Source of the DNA: Tetrastigma voinierianum
Lineage: Eukaryota; Streptophyta; Magnoliopsida; Vitales; Vitaceae
Length of the DNA stretch: 64,000 nt
Direction of reading: 5' to 3'
NCBI GenBank assembly: GCA_016808115.1
Contig: JAEQBH010000659.1
Coordinates: 372,001-436,000 of the forward strand
The notes beneath the pieces were generated by a model. The model was given only the letters and a program-made list of their open reading frames with translations, was not told where the DNA came from and ran no database searches. Positions 22,899-35,234 of the stretch are shown in pieces (the stretch's first letter is position 1; each line of letters starts with the position of its first letter). The translations under genes were made by a program, and so were the position numbers.

Positions 22899-25334
22899 TG
22901 TAAAACCCAGATAAATTTGAAATTTTTTCGAAAAATGGCAAAATGGTAAATTGGCATTACGGTATGGGTTGCAACTTTGGAAATTTTTCTAAATCTTAGA
23001 TGGAGAAATGGACCTCACCAATGGTTCGTCTTGCGAAATCTAATTACTGGCGAATTTCGTTGGGTTTCGCATTTTAAACAGTGTCAGGTGATCCCCCAGC
23101 AATTTTAGGAAAATTTTGAAGTTGAAAAATAATTTAAATAAAATTCATCTAAAATAATTTGAACTTAAACTAGGATGAAATTAATCGTTTCATGGCAAAA
23201 ATAGACCCAAATAAGTGGTGGACACATGGTGCAACATGGGCTAAGTCTTTAAGATAAAGGATAGGGTTAAAAGCTAGGTTTTGGGACAAAGATCTCTATT
23301 TTCTAGTTCGTAGAAGAGATAAAGGGAGAAGGAGAGGAATCAAGTAGATCTTCCCGAAGATCCTCGGAGTTGGTGGTTGGGGTCGTTGTTTAGAATTAAA
23401 ATTCATCTCCTTGACGAGGGATAAGCGTACGTACAAAAACGAGGAATTTCACCAAATATCCAAAGGAGGAGATTTGGGGAAATCAAAGGTTTTGGGCTTA
23501 GGAGGTGTTCTTGAGGCTTCCTAGCTTTTCAACTACACTCCAAGAGGTAAGGTTCCTCCTTACTTTGGTCTTACTTCTACCTTTTGGCCTGATTTAAGGG
23601 AGTTGTATAAGGGGCTTTTTAGGGTTGTTTTATGACTGTTTGGGGCTATTTATGGCCTATTTAAGGGGTTGTTTGGGGCTAGTTTTAAGGTTTGTTTAAG
23701 GATCTATTTGGGGCCAGTTTTAAGGTATGTTTGGGAGCTGTTTAAGGGGATGTTTTATGGCTATTTGGAATGTTTATGGCCTGTTTAAGGGGCTATTTGG
23801 GGTCGGTTTTATGGCTTGTTTAAGGTGTTGTTTGGGACCATTTTATGGTCTTTTTAAGGGGCTGTTTGGGATGTTTTATGGCATGTTTAAGGGGCTATTT
23901 GAGACAGTTTTATGGCTTGTTTAAGGGGATTTTTGAGACGGTTTTATGGCTCGTTTAGGGGTTATAATGTGAGTTGTTTTGTGGGCATATTATATGTTAC
24001 ATTTAGCCTAGAGGATTAAGGGTGTTAGTGCTTGATTATGTAATGACATGCTTGGTTGTTGTTGTTAGAGCAAATGTTGATATATGTGTATTAATATATT
24101 GACATTGGGATGAGTGTTCATTTGGAATTATATGCATATGATATGATTGTCCATATTCAATGATAAAAATGTAGCATGATTTAAGTTGTTTATGTGACAT
24201 TCATTGCATATGTGATATGACATTAACATGCAATGGCACATTACATTACATATGCATGAGGACATCGCATTCCATGGGTGTGAGTGCATGGTTGGAATTA
24301 AACACCACATTTAGTGATTGATAAGTGGCTTGGTACTATTGGACCAAGTTCAACAGAGTTGCACGGTCGCATGACATGGAAAACTTGTGTCGGGTATAGT
24401 AAGAAGGGCTAGACACTCCCTCGGGTGAGAGACTCGGTTACTGGTTCATATACTCCGACAGTGAAAGTCCAAAAAGTGTAGATAGGCTTGCGGGGTTGGA
24501 GGTGTGATTCCAAAATCCGCTACCTATAAAGACACATGGTTTTGTTTATGAAATGATCATTCTAGGTGTAACATCCAACAAGTTTTGGTTTATAAACACA
24601 TGACTTTTATTTCAAAGTGATCATTGGATGTAATTCATCAATGATGGATTTTTATTACACATTGACATTGCACTGTGTGGTGAAGACTCGGGGTATGATG
24701 CACGAGTGAGTTTTATCTCATTTCATAGCATGGCATGTAGAATTCCAACCTAGAATTTGCATATTCTTACTTGGAATGTTGATGTGAATATGAATTGTTG
24801 AATACTAACATTGCATGTGCACTTAGGTAGGGAGTAGGCTCTGTAGGAATTACTCTACTGGGCGTGACTCACCCTATATGGGAAAGCATTTTTGGTGCGG
24901 GATATACACCGATGGACGACTCATATTCGAGTACGAGGGTGAAAGAAAGAAGTTGACTTGCGGTTTTGCAACTCCTTTGTAGGTGTTAAGACAAACGAGG
25001 TTTGTGTAATTTATGTAAGAGAGTTGTAATTGAACTCATATAGACTATTTTTAAAGTAGCCTTGCATGTTTTGTATGAATATGGATAAATGAACTCGGTG
25101 TGGTCAATTTTTACTCATAAATGGACCCGGTGCGGTCATTGTATTATATTGGGCCTCATATGGGTCATGTTATTGTATATTGTACATGTTGAGTTTTGGA
25201 AAGGGCTCCCCGTACAAAGATGGCTATGTCTGATTTTTGTTAAATTATGGATCCCGGTAAATGGGACACGATATCCACAGGCATTTCGTGGGTTGATGGG
25301 TGATCAACGGACCCCTGGATTTTTGGGTGTCACA
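22899..25334 (+). repeat. D 5' LTR (2436 bases)
   Basis: Starts TGTAAAACCCAG at the break in the copia remnant and ends GGGTGTCACA at 25334, directly before a tRNA-iMet primer site. TG...CA ends and length fit Tekay-like LTRs. It includes a minisatellite (23600-23950). Short ORFs inside (23727-23924, 25089-25376 on plus; 24128-24310 on minus) come from the repeat or from LTR sequence. Confidence 0.9.
23600..23950 (+). repeat. Minisatellite in D LTR
   Basis: Degenerate tandem units of roughly 35-50 bases built from 'ttttatggctt', 'gtttaagggg' and 'ctatttgggg' blocks, about eight to nine copies. In one frame this gives the repeated residues GLFKGLFG, which explains the 65-residue ORF there; I do not regard it as a gene. 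Confidence 0.85.
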
Positions 25335-25337
25335 GCT

Positions 25338-25349
25338 TGGTATCAGAGC
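25338..25349 (+). other. D primer-binding site (tRNA-iMet)
   Basis: TGGTATCAGAGC three bases after the LTR end. It is the exact complement of the plant initiator-Met tRNA 3' end, the usual primer of copia elements and chromoviruses. Confidence 0.92.
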
Positions 25350-25694
25350 TTAGGTATACGATTACCTAGGGCTTGATGGGCATGGGTATAGACCATTTCA
25401 TTCATTGTGCATTTCATGTTTTATGCTCTAATATGCTACGTGATTATGTGATATGTGTTAAGTGAATTATATACATGGAAAAATGTATATGGAAAAAGAT
25501 GAACACTAGGGTTAGAAAACATAATATTAGGGGTTCGGAAAAAGAATGAACAAGGATGGTTCGGGATGTTGATGTCTATTAGTGGTTGGCACATGCGCTA
25601 CTAGTTGGACAAGGAGAGAAATCTCAAAGTTTAAACTTGATCCTCGTTGTTTTTGGATACTATGTAAGACTTTATTGCTATCTAACATATGTAG

Positions 25695-26728
25695 ATGGCT
25701 AATCGAGGAAGAGGATGCCAAGGCGGAACAACAATCAACTACCATCGACCTTTGACCAACAAGCCTTCATAGAGGCTATTGGTATTGCGACTTCTACCAT
25801 TGCATAGGCGAGTGCTGCGGTTGCCACCATTACACAGGCTAGTACAACTGAGCGAGGAGGGCCCAGAGTAACCTCCAGTTGAGGCACACCATCCCCTTGA
25901 CCTTTAAGGGAGGGGACCTATATTAGTAGATCCTTAGTTCAGATAAAGTCACGAAAGATCTTAGAAGCTATGGAGATCACCTCCGATGCCACTAGGATAA
26001 AGCTAGCCGCATTCCAGCTAAAGGGCGAATCCTAAGTGTGGTAGGATTAGGTCAAAGCCTCAAGTAACTTGGAGGCAATGACATGGGAAGAGTTATATGA
26101 TCTATTCATGGGGCGAATACTTCCCGGTGGAGTGCGCTTGGAGCATCGCAGCTAGAGAGTTCCTAGACCTAAAACAAGGGACGATGACAGTGCTCGAATA
26201 CGTGGCTAAATTCACTAAATTAGCCCATTTCATTGACGATTATACGGCCATAAACATGGCTAAGTGAGAAGTTTGAGGATTGTCTAAAATTGTAGATCTA
26301 GGTAAGGTGTTGGACTTCTCCTCTGAGACCTGGAATTGATGGTCGAGATAGATATGGCCATTGAGAGGGAGGGTGGGCCCGGCCTGTGGAGACATGCGGG
26401 AGGCGGGTGTTAAAAGATTAGGAAGGAAGATGACCTTTTTTTTCTTCTAGCTCGGGAAATAATGAGATGGCTTCTACTTTGCGAGGTTTCGGGGGACCCA
26501 ATTTGCGACTATGAGGCGAGGCGAGGCGAGTGATCATCCAGGTAGGAGACGCCCGGGGGCTCTAATTCGACAATGGAAGGCATGTTTCTGTTACCAGCAC
26601 GGACACTGACGGGATCCTAGATTTATGAAACCCGGTCCCGATCATCGATGGGGCGTTCATAGACTTAGTTTGTTCCGCTGCCCGTCACAGGCGAGGTGAG
26701 TTAGTGCGGTCGGGGTACTACCGCGAGG
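25695..26728 (+). pseudogene. D gag remnant
   Basis: Starts at ATG 25695 (MANRGRGCQGG). Readable pieces in several frames include MTWEELYDLF (about 26080), YFPVECAWSIAARE (about 26119-26160), a QGTMTVLEYVAKFTKLAHF-type segment (about 26176-26230), MAKxEKFEDCLK (about 26258-26290) and MAIERE (about 26352), all typical of chromovirus gag. A CCHC knuckle is suggested near 26580-26605 (CFCYQHGH). Frameshifts and stops are common. Element B cuts it at 26728. Confidence 0.8.
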
Positions 26729-28254
26729 TGATTAGTACTTGAAAACTATTTTGAGTCCTATTTAAGATAGGTTTTGGAGTGCTTTTTGCGTCTTAATCAT
26801 ATTAATTAAGCCGTTGACATGTGCGAAGTCAGATTGGTACTCTTGGTTTTGTTTATTGTTTTTGGTAGTTTTGCAGGTTTTGTGAGCCTCCACCATCATT
26901 TCAAACTTGGCATCGTAATTGTGATGTTTTATCTTTGAGTTCCTATAGATTCTCGATGATTTCATCAAGTAGGGATGAAGAAATGTCAAGTGGAAAGGAA
27001 GAAATCACGGCCTGAGCTGGTGTAGGAAGCGATACGGAACAGTGATTTTCGTTATGGCATAGCGAAATTTTCGCAAGGATTACGAAAATTTCGCAATGGT
27101 AGCGAAAATTTCGCAGTCCTAGTGAAAATTTCGCTATGCCATATTTTCGCTATGTCAGAGCGAAAATTCGCTATGTCATAGCGAAAATTCGCTATCACAG
27201 CGAAAACTATTGTGTATAGTGAAAACTCAAATTTTCGCTATGCTTGCAATTTTCGCTATGATAGCGAAATTCACTATGCATAGCGAATTTGTTGCCCCTC
27301 TTTTTGTGATCCAAACGACCCCGTTTTGTGTAATTCCCATTTTGCCCTCAATGTAATCATATTTTGTATTTTTAATTATTTCACATCTTTGTAAAAACCC
27401 ATATAAACCTTATGGACAAATTGTAACCCAACTTTTGCTAACTTTCATTTTTCACAACGTCTTTCCTTTTGGTCGATTTTCTCTCTTCTCTCTCTTCAAC
27501 ACTCTCATTTTCTCGTTTATGAGCCACACCTAAGTGGGGATGGCCAAACTCGAGGATGTTTGGCTCGTATAAAACCTTGAAGAAGGAGGGTTGCTAGGTT
27601 GGTTAATGGTGGTTTCGAGGTGTTCCTCTGGCTTTTCGATAAGTAGGTCTTTGCATTTATGTTCCAAACTTTCCAAACTAGGGTTTAATGCTATTTAATG
27701 TATTTCCTTTGGTCGATACTTGGCATGCTTTAGGGTTAGGTGTACTCTTAATGGTAGATACACGGCGTTCATTAGATGTCATTTACGAGTCACGAAATTA
27801 GGTTAAATGATGCATTTTTAAACTCTTTGGAACATTAAATGCTACATTAAATGCTTTAGCTCGAATAGGAGGGTGATTTGAAGTGTTGGTTTTAAAGTTA
27901 AACAAAGATCCAGGTTTTGGCTATGACTATATGTCATTTGCCCAATGCGAGGAAATAGCAGGGACACCTTTATAACCTCATTTTGTCAGGCTAGTATTGA
28001 GACTTGAGTCTCCATTCCACACCTTATTTTAAGTGTTTGGACTAGCTAGTGACACTTGACACCGTACTTTTAATGCAGATCGAAAATCCAAATGAAAGCC
28101 TCACCATTTTGAACCATGATACGAATCATTTGTAGATGAAAACCCATCCAGGTGTTCGGCCCTAGACCGCTATCACGCGGTGGCGACTGGCGGTAGGAGG
28201 AAATATAGGATACAAATTTGTTGATTCGGATTACCCTGCGTAGCCTGCGAATCA
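26729..28254 (+). repeat. B 5' LTR
   Basis: Starts TGATTAGTACTT and ends TGCGAATCA; pairs with 53419-54934. U3 holds a 20-base periodic palindrome array (27040-27290) just upstream of a TATA-like ATATAA (27401). Then come a pyrimidine tract (27478-27510) and a decayed leader hairpin (about 27530-27570). Confidence 0.9.
27040..27295. repeat. 20-base periodic array of GCGAAAATTTCGC near-palindromes
   Basis: Boxes start at 27062 (GCGAAATTTTCGC), 27082 (ACGAAAATTTCGC), 27102 (GCGAAAATTTCGC) and 27122 (GTGAAAATTTCGC), exactly 20 bases apart. GCGAAAATTCGC boxes follow at about 27160 and 27181, with weaker boxes to 27295. Linkers vary but often contain CTATG. Other LTRs (A, C, E, B 3', F) carry decayed versions at the same place. 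Confidence 0.85.
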
Positions 28255-28258
28255 AAAC

Positions 28259-28280
28259 TAGGCGCCGTTAACTGGAGATG
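28259..28280 (+). other. B primer-binding site (tRNA-Asp type, decayed)
   Basis: GGCGCCGTTAACTGGAGATGG directly follows the LTR end and a short spacer. GGCGCCGTT is intact; the GCCGGGG part is changed. Confidence 0.75.
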
Positions 28281-28587
28281 GTGCCAAACTATAGATGATG
28301 AGTTGATATGTACTTGTAATCCTCATTACAAGTATTGGTGACCTTTTAACCCTTTTTGAATTTTGTTTGTTAGAATTTCAAGTTTTCTTTACTTAGCAGT
28401 CACTACTACACTGTGTTTATTATTGCAGTCATTTTATATTTTGTGCTCTTGAGTCCCTTTTGGCAGAAGCCTTTTGTTGTTCTTTGCTTTGTCTCATTTT
28501 GTGTTTCAGGTGTTTATGCATCATGGGATAGAGATATATCGAATTAGGCGCAAAGTGCGTACACAATGATCGAGTTGTGAAGTCAGT

Positions 28588-30041
28588 GTGCATAGTGAAC
28601 ACATGGATTCTCTACCTGAGGAACAACAGAGTCAACAAGTAGCTCCTATGAATCCCGACGACATACGAGTCGATGAGGACCACATACACCCCTCCCAGGG
28701 TGGTGCACCTTCCTGCATCATACCACCTGCTGATGATGTGGTTGTAAGACCCTATGCTTCCCACATTTCATGGTATGGAATATGAAAATCCATACACCCA
28801 CATACAGGATTTTGAGGAAGTGTGCATAACTTTTAAGGAGGGTGTAACCGATATGGATTTGATGAAGTTGAAGACATTCCCATTAACCCTCGGAATGGCT
28901 TGGAAATGGCTCGATTCAACGAGACGAGAACCATTAGAAGGCTGGCGGCTGCGGGCGAATTCTTAAAAAAATTCTTCAGTGCTCACAAGACCCGATAATT
29001 TGAAGCGAGATCTACATGTTTGCGGCCCTTAATGATAAAAGGTTCTTCTCGGTGCTAGGAGAGGTTCATGGAGACCATCAGTGCTTGTCCACATCATGGT
29101 TTCGACACTTGGGTGCTTGTGAATCACTTCTATGGTGGTATGTCTCCAGCCATGAAGCAGTGCGGAAAGCTTGATGTGTGGAGGGACTTCTAAGCAAGCA
29201 CCCAGATGAAGCCATGGACTTTTTGAATTATGTGGCTGAAACTTCGAGGATGGGATAGACGAACCAAGGTGGAGAAATGAGACGCCGACCCACGGGAGGA
29301 ATTTTTGCACTACTAAGATAGTAGGGATGAAAGCAAAGATATCAACCTTAGCTAGGAAGGTGGGAGGCTCTAGAAGGAAAAAGGCTACATGAGGTGCAGG
29401 ATAGTGACTTAAATCTTGCACGAGGCTGACCATGCATCGGTGCGATCAGCATCACTAGAAGAACAACGTCAGTCTCCTTCGGTGGGTTTGATGTGGTATG
29501 CCAATGTCGTGGGCGATACAAGCCACAGCCCGATGCCCGGCTATGGTAATACATACAATTCCAATTGGAGAAATCATCCAAATCTCTCTTGGAAGCCTAA
29601 CCCCCCTGCATATGTGCCTCCTGATGCCAAACAATAGTTTGGTTCCTCACCTTAACCACAGCCATCACCATCCTCATCCCTTGTTGAACAAGCTATTTTA
29701 AATTTGAGTAAGGTGGTAGGAAATTTTGTGGAAGAGCAAAAGGGAATCAATGTACAATTGACTCAAAGAATTGATACTGTGGAAAGTACCCTGAACAAGA
29801 GAATAGATGGGCTTGAAGGTAGCCTTAATCAGAAAATTGATAATCTGCGGTATTCGGTAACGGGATTACAATTCTTTGATCTGAGAGAAAGGAAGATTCC
29901 CTTCCAAACCTTTACCAAATTTGAGAAGAGAATTATTGAAATAGGTTCTTCAAGCAACTTCGAGGATGGATGAAGTAAAGGCTATCATCACTTTGAGGAG
30001 TGGAAAAGAAATTGAGCAACCAGTGCCCATGACTGCTGAAG
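28588..30041 (+). pseudogene. B gag remnant (Athila-type)
   Basis: Open pieces: 28588-28785 (acidic N-terminal part ending PSCIIPPADDVVVRPYASHI), 28754-28966 (ENPYTHIQDFEEVCITFKEG, then KLKTFPLTLGMAWKWLDS, the capsid start), 29040-29240 in other frames (ACPHHGFDT, FYGGMSP), 29416-29700 (Pro/Asn-rich linker) and 29704-29973 (LTQRIDTVESTLNKRIDGLE, a coiled coil). DEVKAIITLRSGKEIEQP ends it near 30020, matching the Athila 'tLRSGke' hallmark. Element C interrupts at 30041. Protease resumes after C with part of the sequence missing. Confidence 0.85.
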
Positions 30042-31462
30042 AATGGTGAGGCTTTTGTTTGGATTTGTGGATTTGTTTAAAAACAGTGGAGTTTGTTGGT
30101 CATTGGCTTTGTAATGAAGCAAAGTGGATTGTGAAATAGTAACTTTGTGAAGGCTTGGGTCACTAGCTTGATAACATGGGGGTATTAAGGTGTCTCGGGT
30201 TATTCTCGCATTAGGGCAAATGACCTATAGTCAAAGCAGCCGGATCTTTGTTTAACTATAAAACCTAACCCTAGAACCTTCTATTTGAGTCAACACCAGT
30301 ATTATGCATCAAAAGTCCCATTCAGTTTAAAACCCTAGCATTCAACCTCCTCACAGTGGCTCGTAAATGACATCTAAAGGATATCAGTGCATCTAGCATT
30401 AAGAATGCACTGAACCCTAAAGCATGACAAGTATTGACCAAGGGTAGGACATTAAATGGCATTAAACCTAGTTTGAGTTGGGAATATAAATGCAGTCTGG
30501 AACATTCTGACATGAGGACGACTGCGAGTAGCCCCAAAACCAAGCTAGCCACCCTCCTCTTCAGGCATGAGAAGCCTTGAGCATCCCTTGAGTTGTCATC
30601 CTCGAGGGTTGTGTTTAGCGACCTAGAAAATGAAAAGAAGAGGAGAGAAGAAGCAAGTAAACCACAAAATGAAAGGCTGGGAATTTTATAAAAATGAAAA
30701 GCTGCTGCAAAAATTGCTTAGGGTTACAAAATTATGAGGTTTATATAGTCCACCCAAAAGTGTGAAAATACAAGAATGCCTAAAATATTGGCTTACAAAA
30801 GGGACAAGGTGGTAATACACCAAAACATAGTCGTTTCGCATCAAGTATACAAAATCCGAGGCGAAATTTATTGTACGGGAGGATTTTGCTATAGCGAGAA
30901 AGAATTCAAGCTAGTCAGCGAGAATTTAGAGCTGGCCCTATGTGAGGTCTAAAGATAGAAATTGAAATTTAAGCTAATAAAAATGATGAATTCTCTCAGC
31001 TGGCAAATTATTTGTGAGGATAGCGAGTGCAATTTTAAGCTAGGCACGATAAATTTCGCTAGCTAACAAAGAATTCGTAGCCTAGCGAAAATTCTCATTC
31101 GCTAGGATTGCGAAATTTTTCGCTATGATTATTGCGCAATCACGGTAATTATAATCTGCAAAAATCTCTGGATCACTTTGTTTACTCTTCACATCAGCAT
31201 CTTGCCTTAAATGCACTTCATTCTTTATTTGATGGTTGAGAAAACAAAACAGTTCGGATTCCTTAGCATTCAAGATATCTTGTCATCAAACTTAAACACG
31301 GCCGAGGCACAAAGACCTGCAAATCACCAAAAACAAGCTCGAAACTATGATCGAAATCCATGACCGCACACACTAATTGCTTAATTGATATGATTAGTGC
31401 GCAAAAGCACCTCAAAAACCTAACTTGGATAGGGCTCAAAATAGCACCTCGGGCACTAATCA
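30042..31462 (-). repeat. C 3' LTR (outer end truncated)
   Basis: Minus start TGATTAGTGCCC at 31462. It aligns with 37963-39496 but stops at 'aatggtgaggctt', where the other copy continues for another 150 bases. It keeps the leader hairpin at 30585-30608 and decayed GCGAAATT boxes near 30860-31130. The minus ORF at 30322-30552 is LTR sequence. Confidence 0.85.
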
Positions 31463-32740
31463 CACTTCAACCGATAATGCTATTAGTCCCTTTAGCAATG
31501 CTAAAACAATAATGGGATGCATGCTATGATTTTACAAAAAGTATATATATGGTTCAAAAAGTGTATGTACAGATAAACATTACCTTTAAAATGAACAATT
31601 TACACCCTGTTAGAAAACATACATGAGAGAACAGAAACTATATAAGAACAAGTTTTAGGCCAACATCGGATCCCCAGTGAAATCAACTCGAATTTCCACC
31701 AAAATCTAATGATTTAATGTAACCGCATTGAGCCAATAAATTGCAAAAATTATTCCCTCCCTAACCTAGCTAATTCCATGGCCTTAAACTCCGTTGAACA
31801 AACCTAAATAGGGATTAGCTACACACTTATTTCTATTCGACATCAGAAGGTGCAATGCCGAACTCCGACTTCACCAAAGCCCGTAACGTGTGGTCCACCG
31901 ATGACTCCCAACCAACAGGGTTTAGGCATCGAGCCAAAAGGATCACTGACCACAAACTCGTAGGTTTCACTCTGACCGAATGACTTTAGAATTACACCTA
32001 CAACATGCTAAACTCTACCCGTCCACCCATGTAATCGAACACAAAGTCGATGACTCAACCAACTAAGATTTAGCATCTAAGCTAAAGGCTTTCGCCATAT
32101 ACCCTCGGACCGTATTCGTGTTTCAAGGCAAAGCGCCACGGCTTTTATTTTTCTTTTCTTCTTTTCTCTTTGCTTTTCTTTCTTTCCTCGAAGACAACAT
32201 CACCTCTTACATATGTGGTAATACTAACCTATTAGATGGTTGTCAACATGTCTAATGGCTTTGCAAGGAAGTAAAAGAGGTATATAATTTCCATAAAACT
32301 TAATGGTACAACTGTGCAAAGGTGTGAATTTAGTTCAAGGGGGGAATGTTCAAGGTTGAAATACGCCAAAATCTCAATTGACTAAAAACTAAATCATGCA
32401 TGGAATTGTTCTAACATTAAGGTAACAACAGGGTTTCAATTCTCCAATTAAAGGCAATTCAATTGTTCAATTAAAAGCAATTCAATTGTCCAATTGAAAG
32501 CAAAAGTAGGTACACAATTGGAGGCACAAAAGTGAAAGAAAAAGTGTAATAAACTGTATATAACTCAGTAAAGCTTTTTGATATAACCAAAATGGCTAGT
32601 GCATGCTTAATATAGTCGAACATACAAAAGTATCACGCTACTATATGGCTAATATTACATGATTCCTACAAAATTAGTAGGCAGTTGATAAAGCTGAAAA
32701 CTATACAAAACATAATAGAAGACACTCCTAACTCTAACTT
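31463..32740 (-). other. C 3' noncoding region with purine tract
   Basis: On the minus strand it contains a decayed PPT next to the LTR (31463-31475), CAATTG-rich short repeats (32440-32520), a 'gccttgaaacacgaat.cggt' block (about 32105-32140) and a purine tract (32145-32190). The same modules recur in order in A (47760-48819), B (52330-53418) and E (57345-58110). No coding domain. Confidence 0.75.
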
Positions 32741-34860
32741 TTCCTCCTACCAAAATGTGGCGCGTCATAGGCGTGAAAGTTTAGGAGACAGGGGTATGAC
32801 CACCTCAATCTGCGGGTGGTGTGACCTGAGGCCATTGTCGTGGGCGCATGTCTAAAGATGCTTGCCGCCGGCCGCTCATCTCTATGGTCGCAGCCCATGC
32901 GGGAGACCGAGGCGTGACGGCGATCCGCCGGCATGGTATGACACCGCTCAAAGTGGACTCTACGAGTCAATCTCCGATCCATCGATGCTCGTGGTGGAAG
33001 CTTAATGAACGTACAACATCCATAACAACCCGCTAGCTCCCGGGCACCGACATGAACGTACTCGAGAGTAAGCCAGCCGTATATGATGGGTCGGGAGGCC
33101 AAGAGGTCGTACCAAGGTGGGAGAGAGGAGACGGAGGAGATATATCTCGCACCGACTCCTCTCCATCTCGACCTCGGGAGCATGCACATCTCTCCTCTCA
33201 GAGTCCTCTCTTCCTCTCTCGGGCCCTACCTCCCGGGTCCCGCCGCTGGAGGAGAAAAGAAATTCCAGATCACCATAGTTCGCCCAAGTCACAGTGACTC
33301 GAGGGCATCCGATCCTCCGCCAACTCGCCAGCCCTTCCGAGCCCGGCGCTCCAGGACCCGCCTGCCAGCCCCGTGATCAATAAACACTTACTGCGCCGTG
33401 CTCTTCGTGGACCTATTCTCAGCCGTAGTAGCGGTCATCACCAACTCGTAGGACTGAACCGTAACACCAGATCCGTGACAGCCCGAGACGCGCCCCTACG
33501 CCGGACGAGGCCGCACGGAAGAGGCCGGTCCGCGTATAATCAATAAGAAGCATCCAGGCGGAAGCCGCTCCGAATAATATGGGTCCAAAGAAGGTGTCTC
33601 GAAAGTAAGATCATGACCTGACCGTCTTCGAAATGACCGAGGCTAATCTCGATAACCTTCGCATTTGGTCAGATCGCGGCAGCTCCACGCAAATTCCTAT
33701 ATGTCCGCCGCTTTGAGAACTCCATGACGATCATCGAGTGATCGACCAGCTCTACGATTTACGCCCCCGGAGGTCACAGAACGATAGAACTCCGTAGGAA
33801 CCACCCGGGTAATAGAACCGCCGACCCCGAATGGAAGCGAGGAGTAATGCTCACCGCACGCGATCGAGTCCCCGACCCTGGTCGCCTATCGCGTTTAATC
33901 GCCGTAATTACGACCCCCATGAAACCCGGTAGTCCGACATTCCTAAGGGCCTCCTGATCCTCGAGGCAAAAGGACAATCGAGGCGTATGGAGGTCACCTC
34001 CACACACGGATCAGGCCGAGGCCTGACGATGATGACTCCTCCGTCCGTGGCATCGCCCGCTGAGGGCCGTGCCCTCCCGGATCTCCGCGGGCACCGTGAA
34101 GGGGCCCGAGGTCCCATCTCATCTGCATTCCCGAATCCCTAAGGCTCCTCGTGACGCCGCTGAGCTCGCACTCTGGCCGGATCCTCGAGTCGAATCGGGG
34201 CTTCCATCGCTTCCCACCGGGAGTACCGAACCCGACTGAGGTCTCAGCACCCACCTCTGGTGCGGACCATATCGGGAATCGAAAAGGACTCAGAGGCGTG
34301 CGGCAAATGAATCGCCTCGACCACGCTCGCTACCGAACCAAGGTACGCAGCTGGGACCCTAGGACCGATCAGTGGTAATCGCACTACCGAACCGGCTCAC
34401 TGGCTGACGAATGAGGCACATCGTAGTAGGGACCCCGACACTCGACGAACTAGGGCTCCTGAGCGTGGGACCAGTGGCTCAACTATAAAGCGTGCGACGG
34501 CTCAAGGCAAGAACATGGTACGGGCAAAGGGCTCAAATGAGTACTGGCAAAACCAAAGTGGCTCGGACCACGATGCTGGTCCTGGATAGCACGACCGCTG
34601 AGGTGGAGGAAGCCGCTGCGACAGCGGCTCAAAGCACGGCACGGTGGTCAGGCCAGTGGCTGGCAGCAGTGTGGGACGCGACTGTGGCGCAAACAAGGGC
34701 GCCGACGCCGCCTGCACGGCGGCAGAGGCGGCCAAGGTCACAGCGATGCCGAAGAGGCCGGGCAGCGGCGCCTATGCAAGCTCGGGCAAAACCAGGCTCG
34801 CCTAGGGGAGGGAGGAGGAGAACCGAGTGTGAACGCTGAGGTCCCTTCCCTTTCTCCCTT
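32740..34860 (-). pseudogene. C GC-rich coding-like block, function unknown
   Basis: Markedly GC- and CpG-rich, unlike the AT-rich flanks. It starts just after an AT-rich stretch and a purine-rich edge (34820-34860) and ends in the 3' noncoding region. The longest minus ORFs (32734-33189, 33002-33292, 33994-34254) are broken. Similar blocks lie at the same place in A (45640-47555) and B (40560-40860 plus 50432-52170). Near the end, C and A share short words such as WMLY and an HAHP/THHI-type region. Position resembles that of the Athila ORF-1 or env-like region, but I cannot assign it. Confidence 0.5.
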
Positions 34861-35230
34861 TATAAAGCCTAAAAAGGCAAAATTAAGAGTCACCATCAAT
34901 GTTATAATAAATTGAGCCAAAATCTGCTTCACCTGCTATTCGAATTTTCTGCATTAAAATATAAATAATATTAAAAAAAAAAATTATCATATTAACATAT
35001 ATCTAAAAATTTAATATAAGATAAAATAAAATAATTACAAAATTGCTTAAAAAGGAAAGCTACTAAATTGGGAAACTACTAAAACAGCCAAATTATGGAA
35101 ATTGACCAAATTAAAATAAAAAGCAAAAATTTGAGTTTAATTTGGTTTTTGAACACCAAACCAGCCTAAAGTCACGTATTTACTTCATATGGAAGGTCAA
35201 GGAGTGAGGATCTCTCAACCCGGAGCAAAG
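34861..35230 (-). other. AT-rich spacer between protease and GC-rich block of C
   Basis: About 370 bases, AT-rich with an A-run near 34974, no coding signal. Equivalent spacers are 45250-45640 in A and 40304-40560 in B. This is where pol would be expected, and none is present. Confidence 0.6.
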
Positions 35231-35234
35231 GGCT

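Noticed and set aside
23727..23924. Gly/Phe-rich small membrane-like protein
   Set aside because: The residues come from a minisatellite in the D LTR.
33002..33376. Overlapping plus and minus ORFs of about 96 residues in GC-rich DNA
   Set aside because: High GC lowers stop frequency in all frames. Element orientation puts the coding strand on minus, and no domain is seen on plus.
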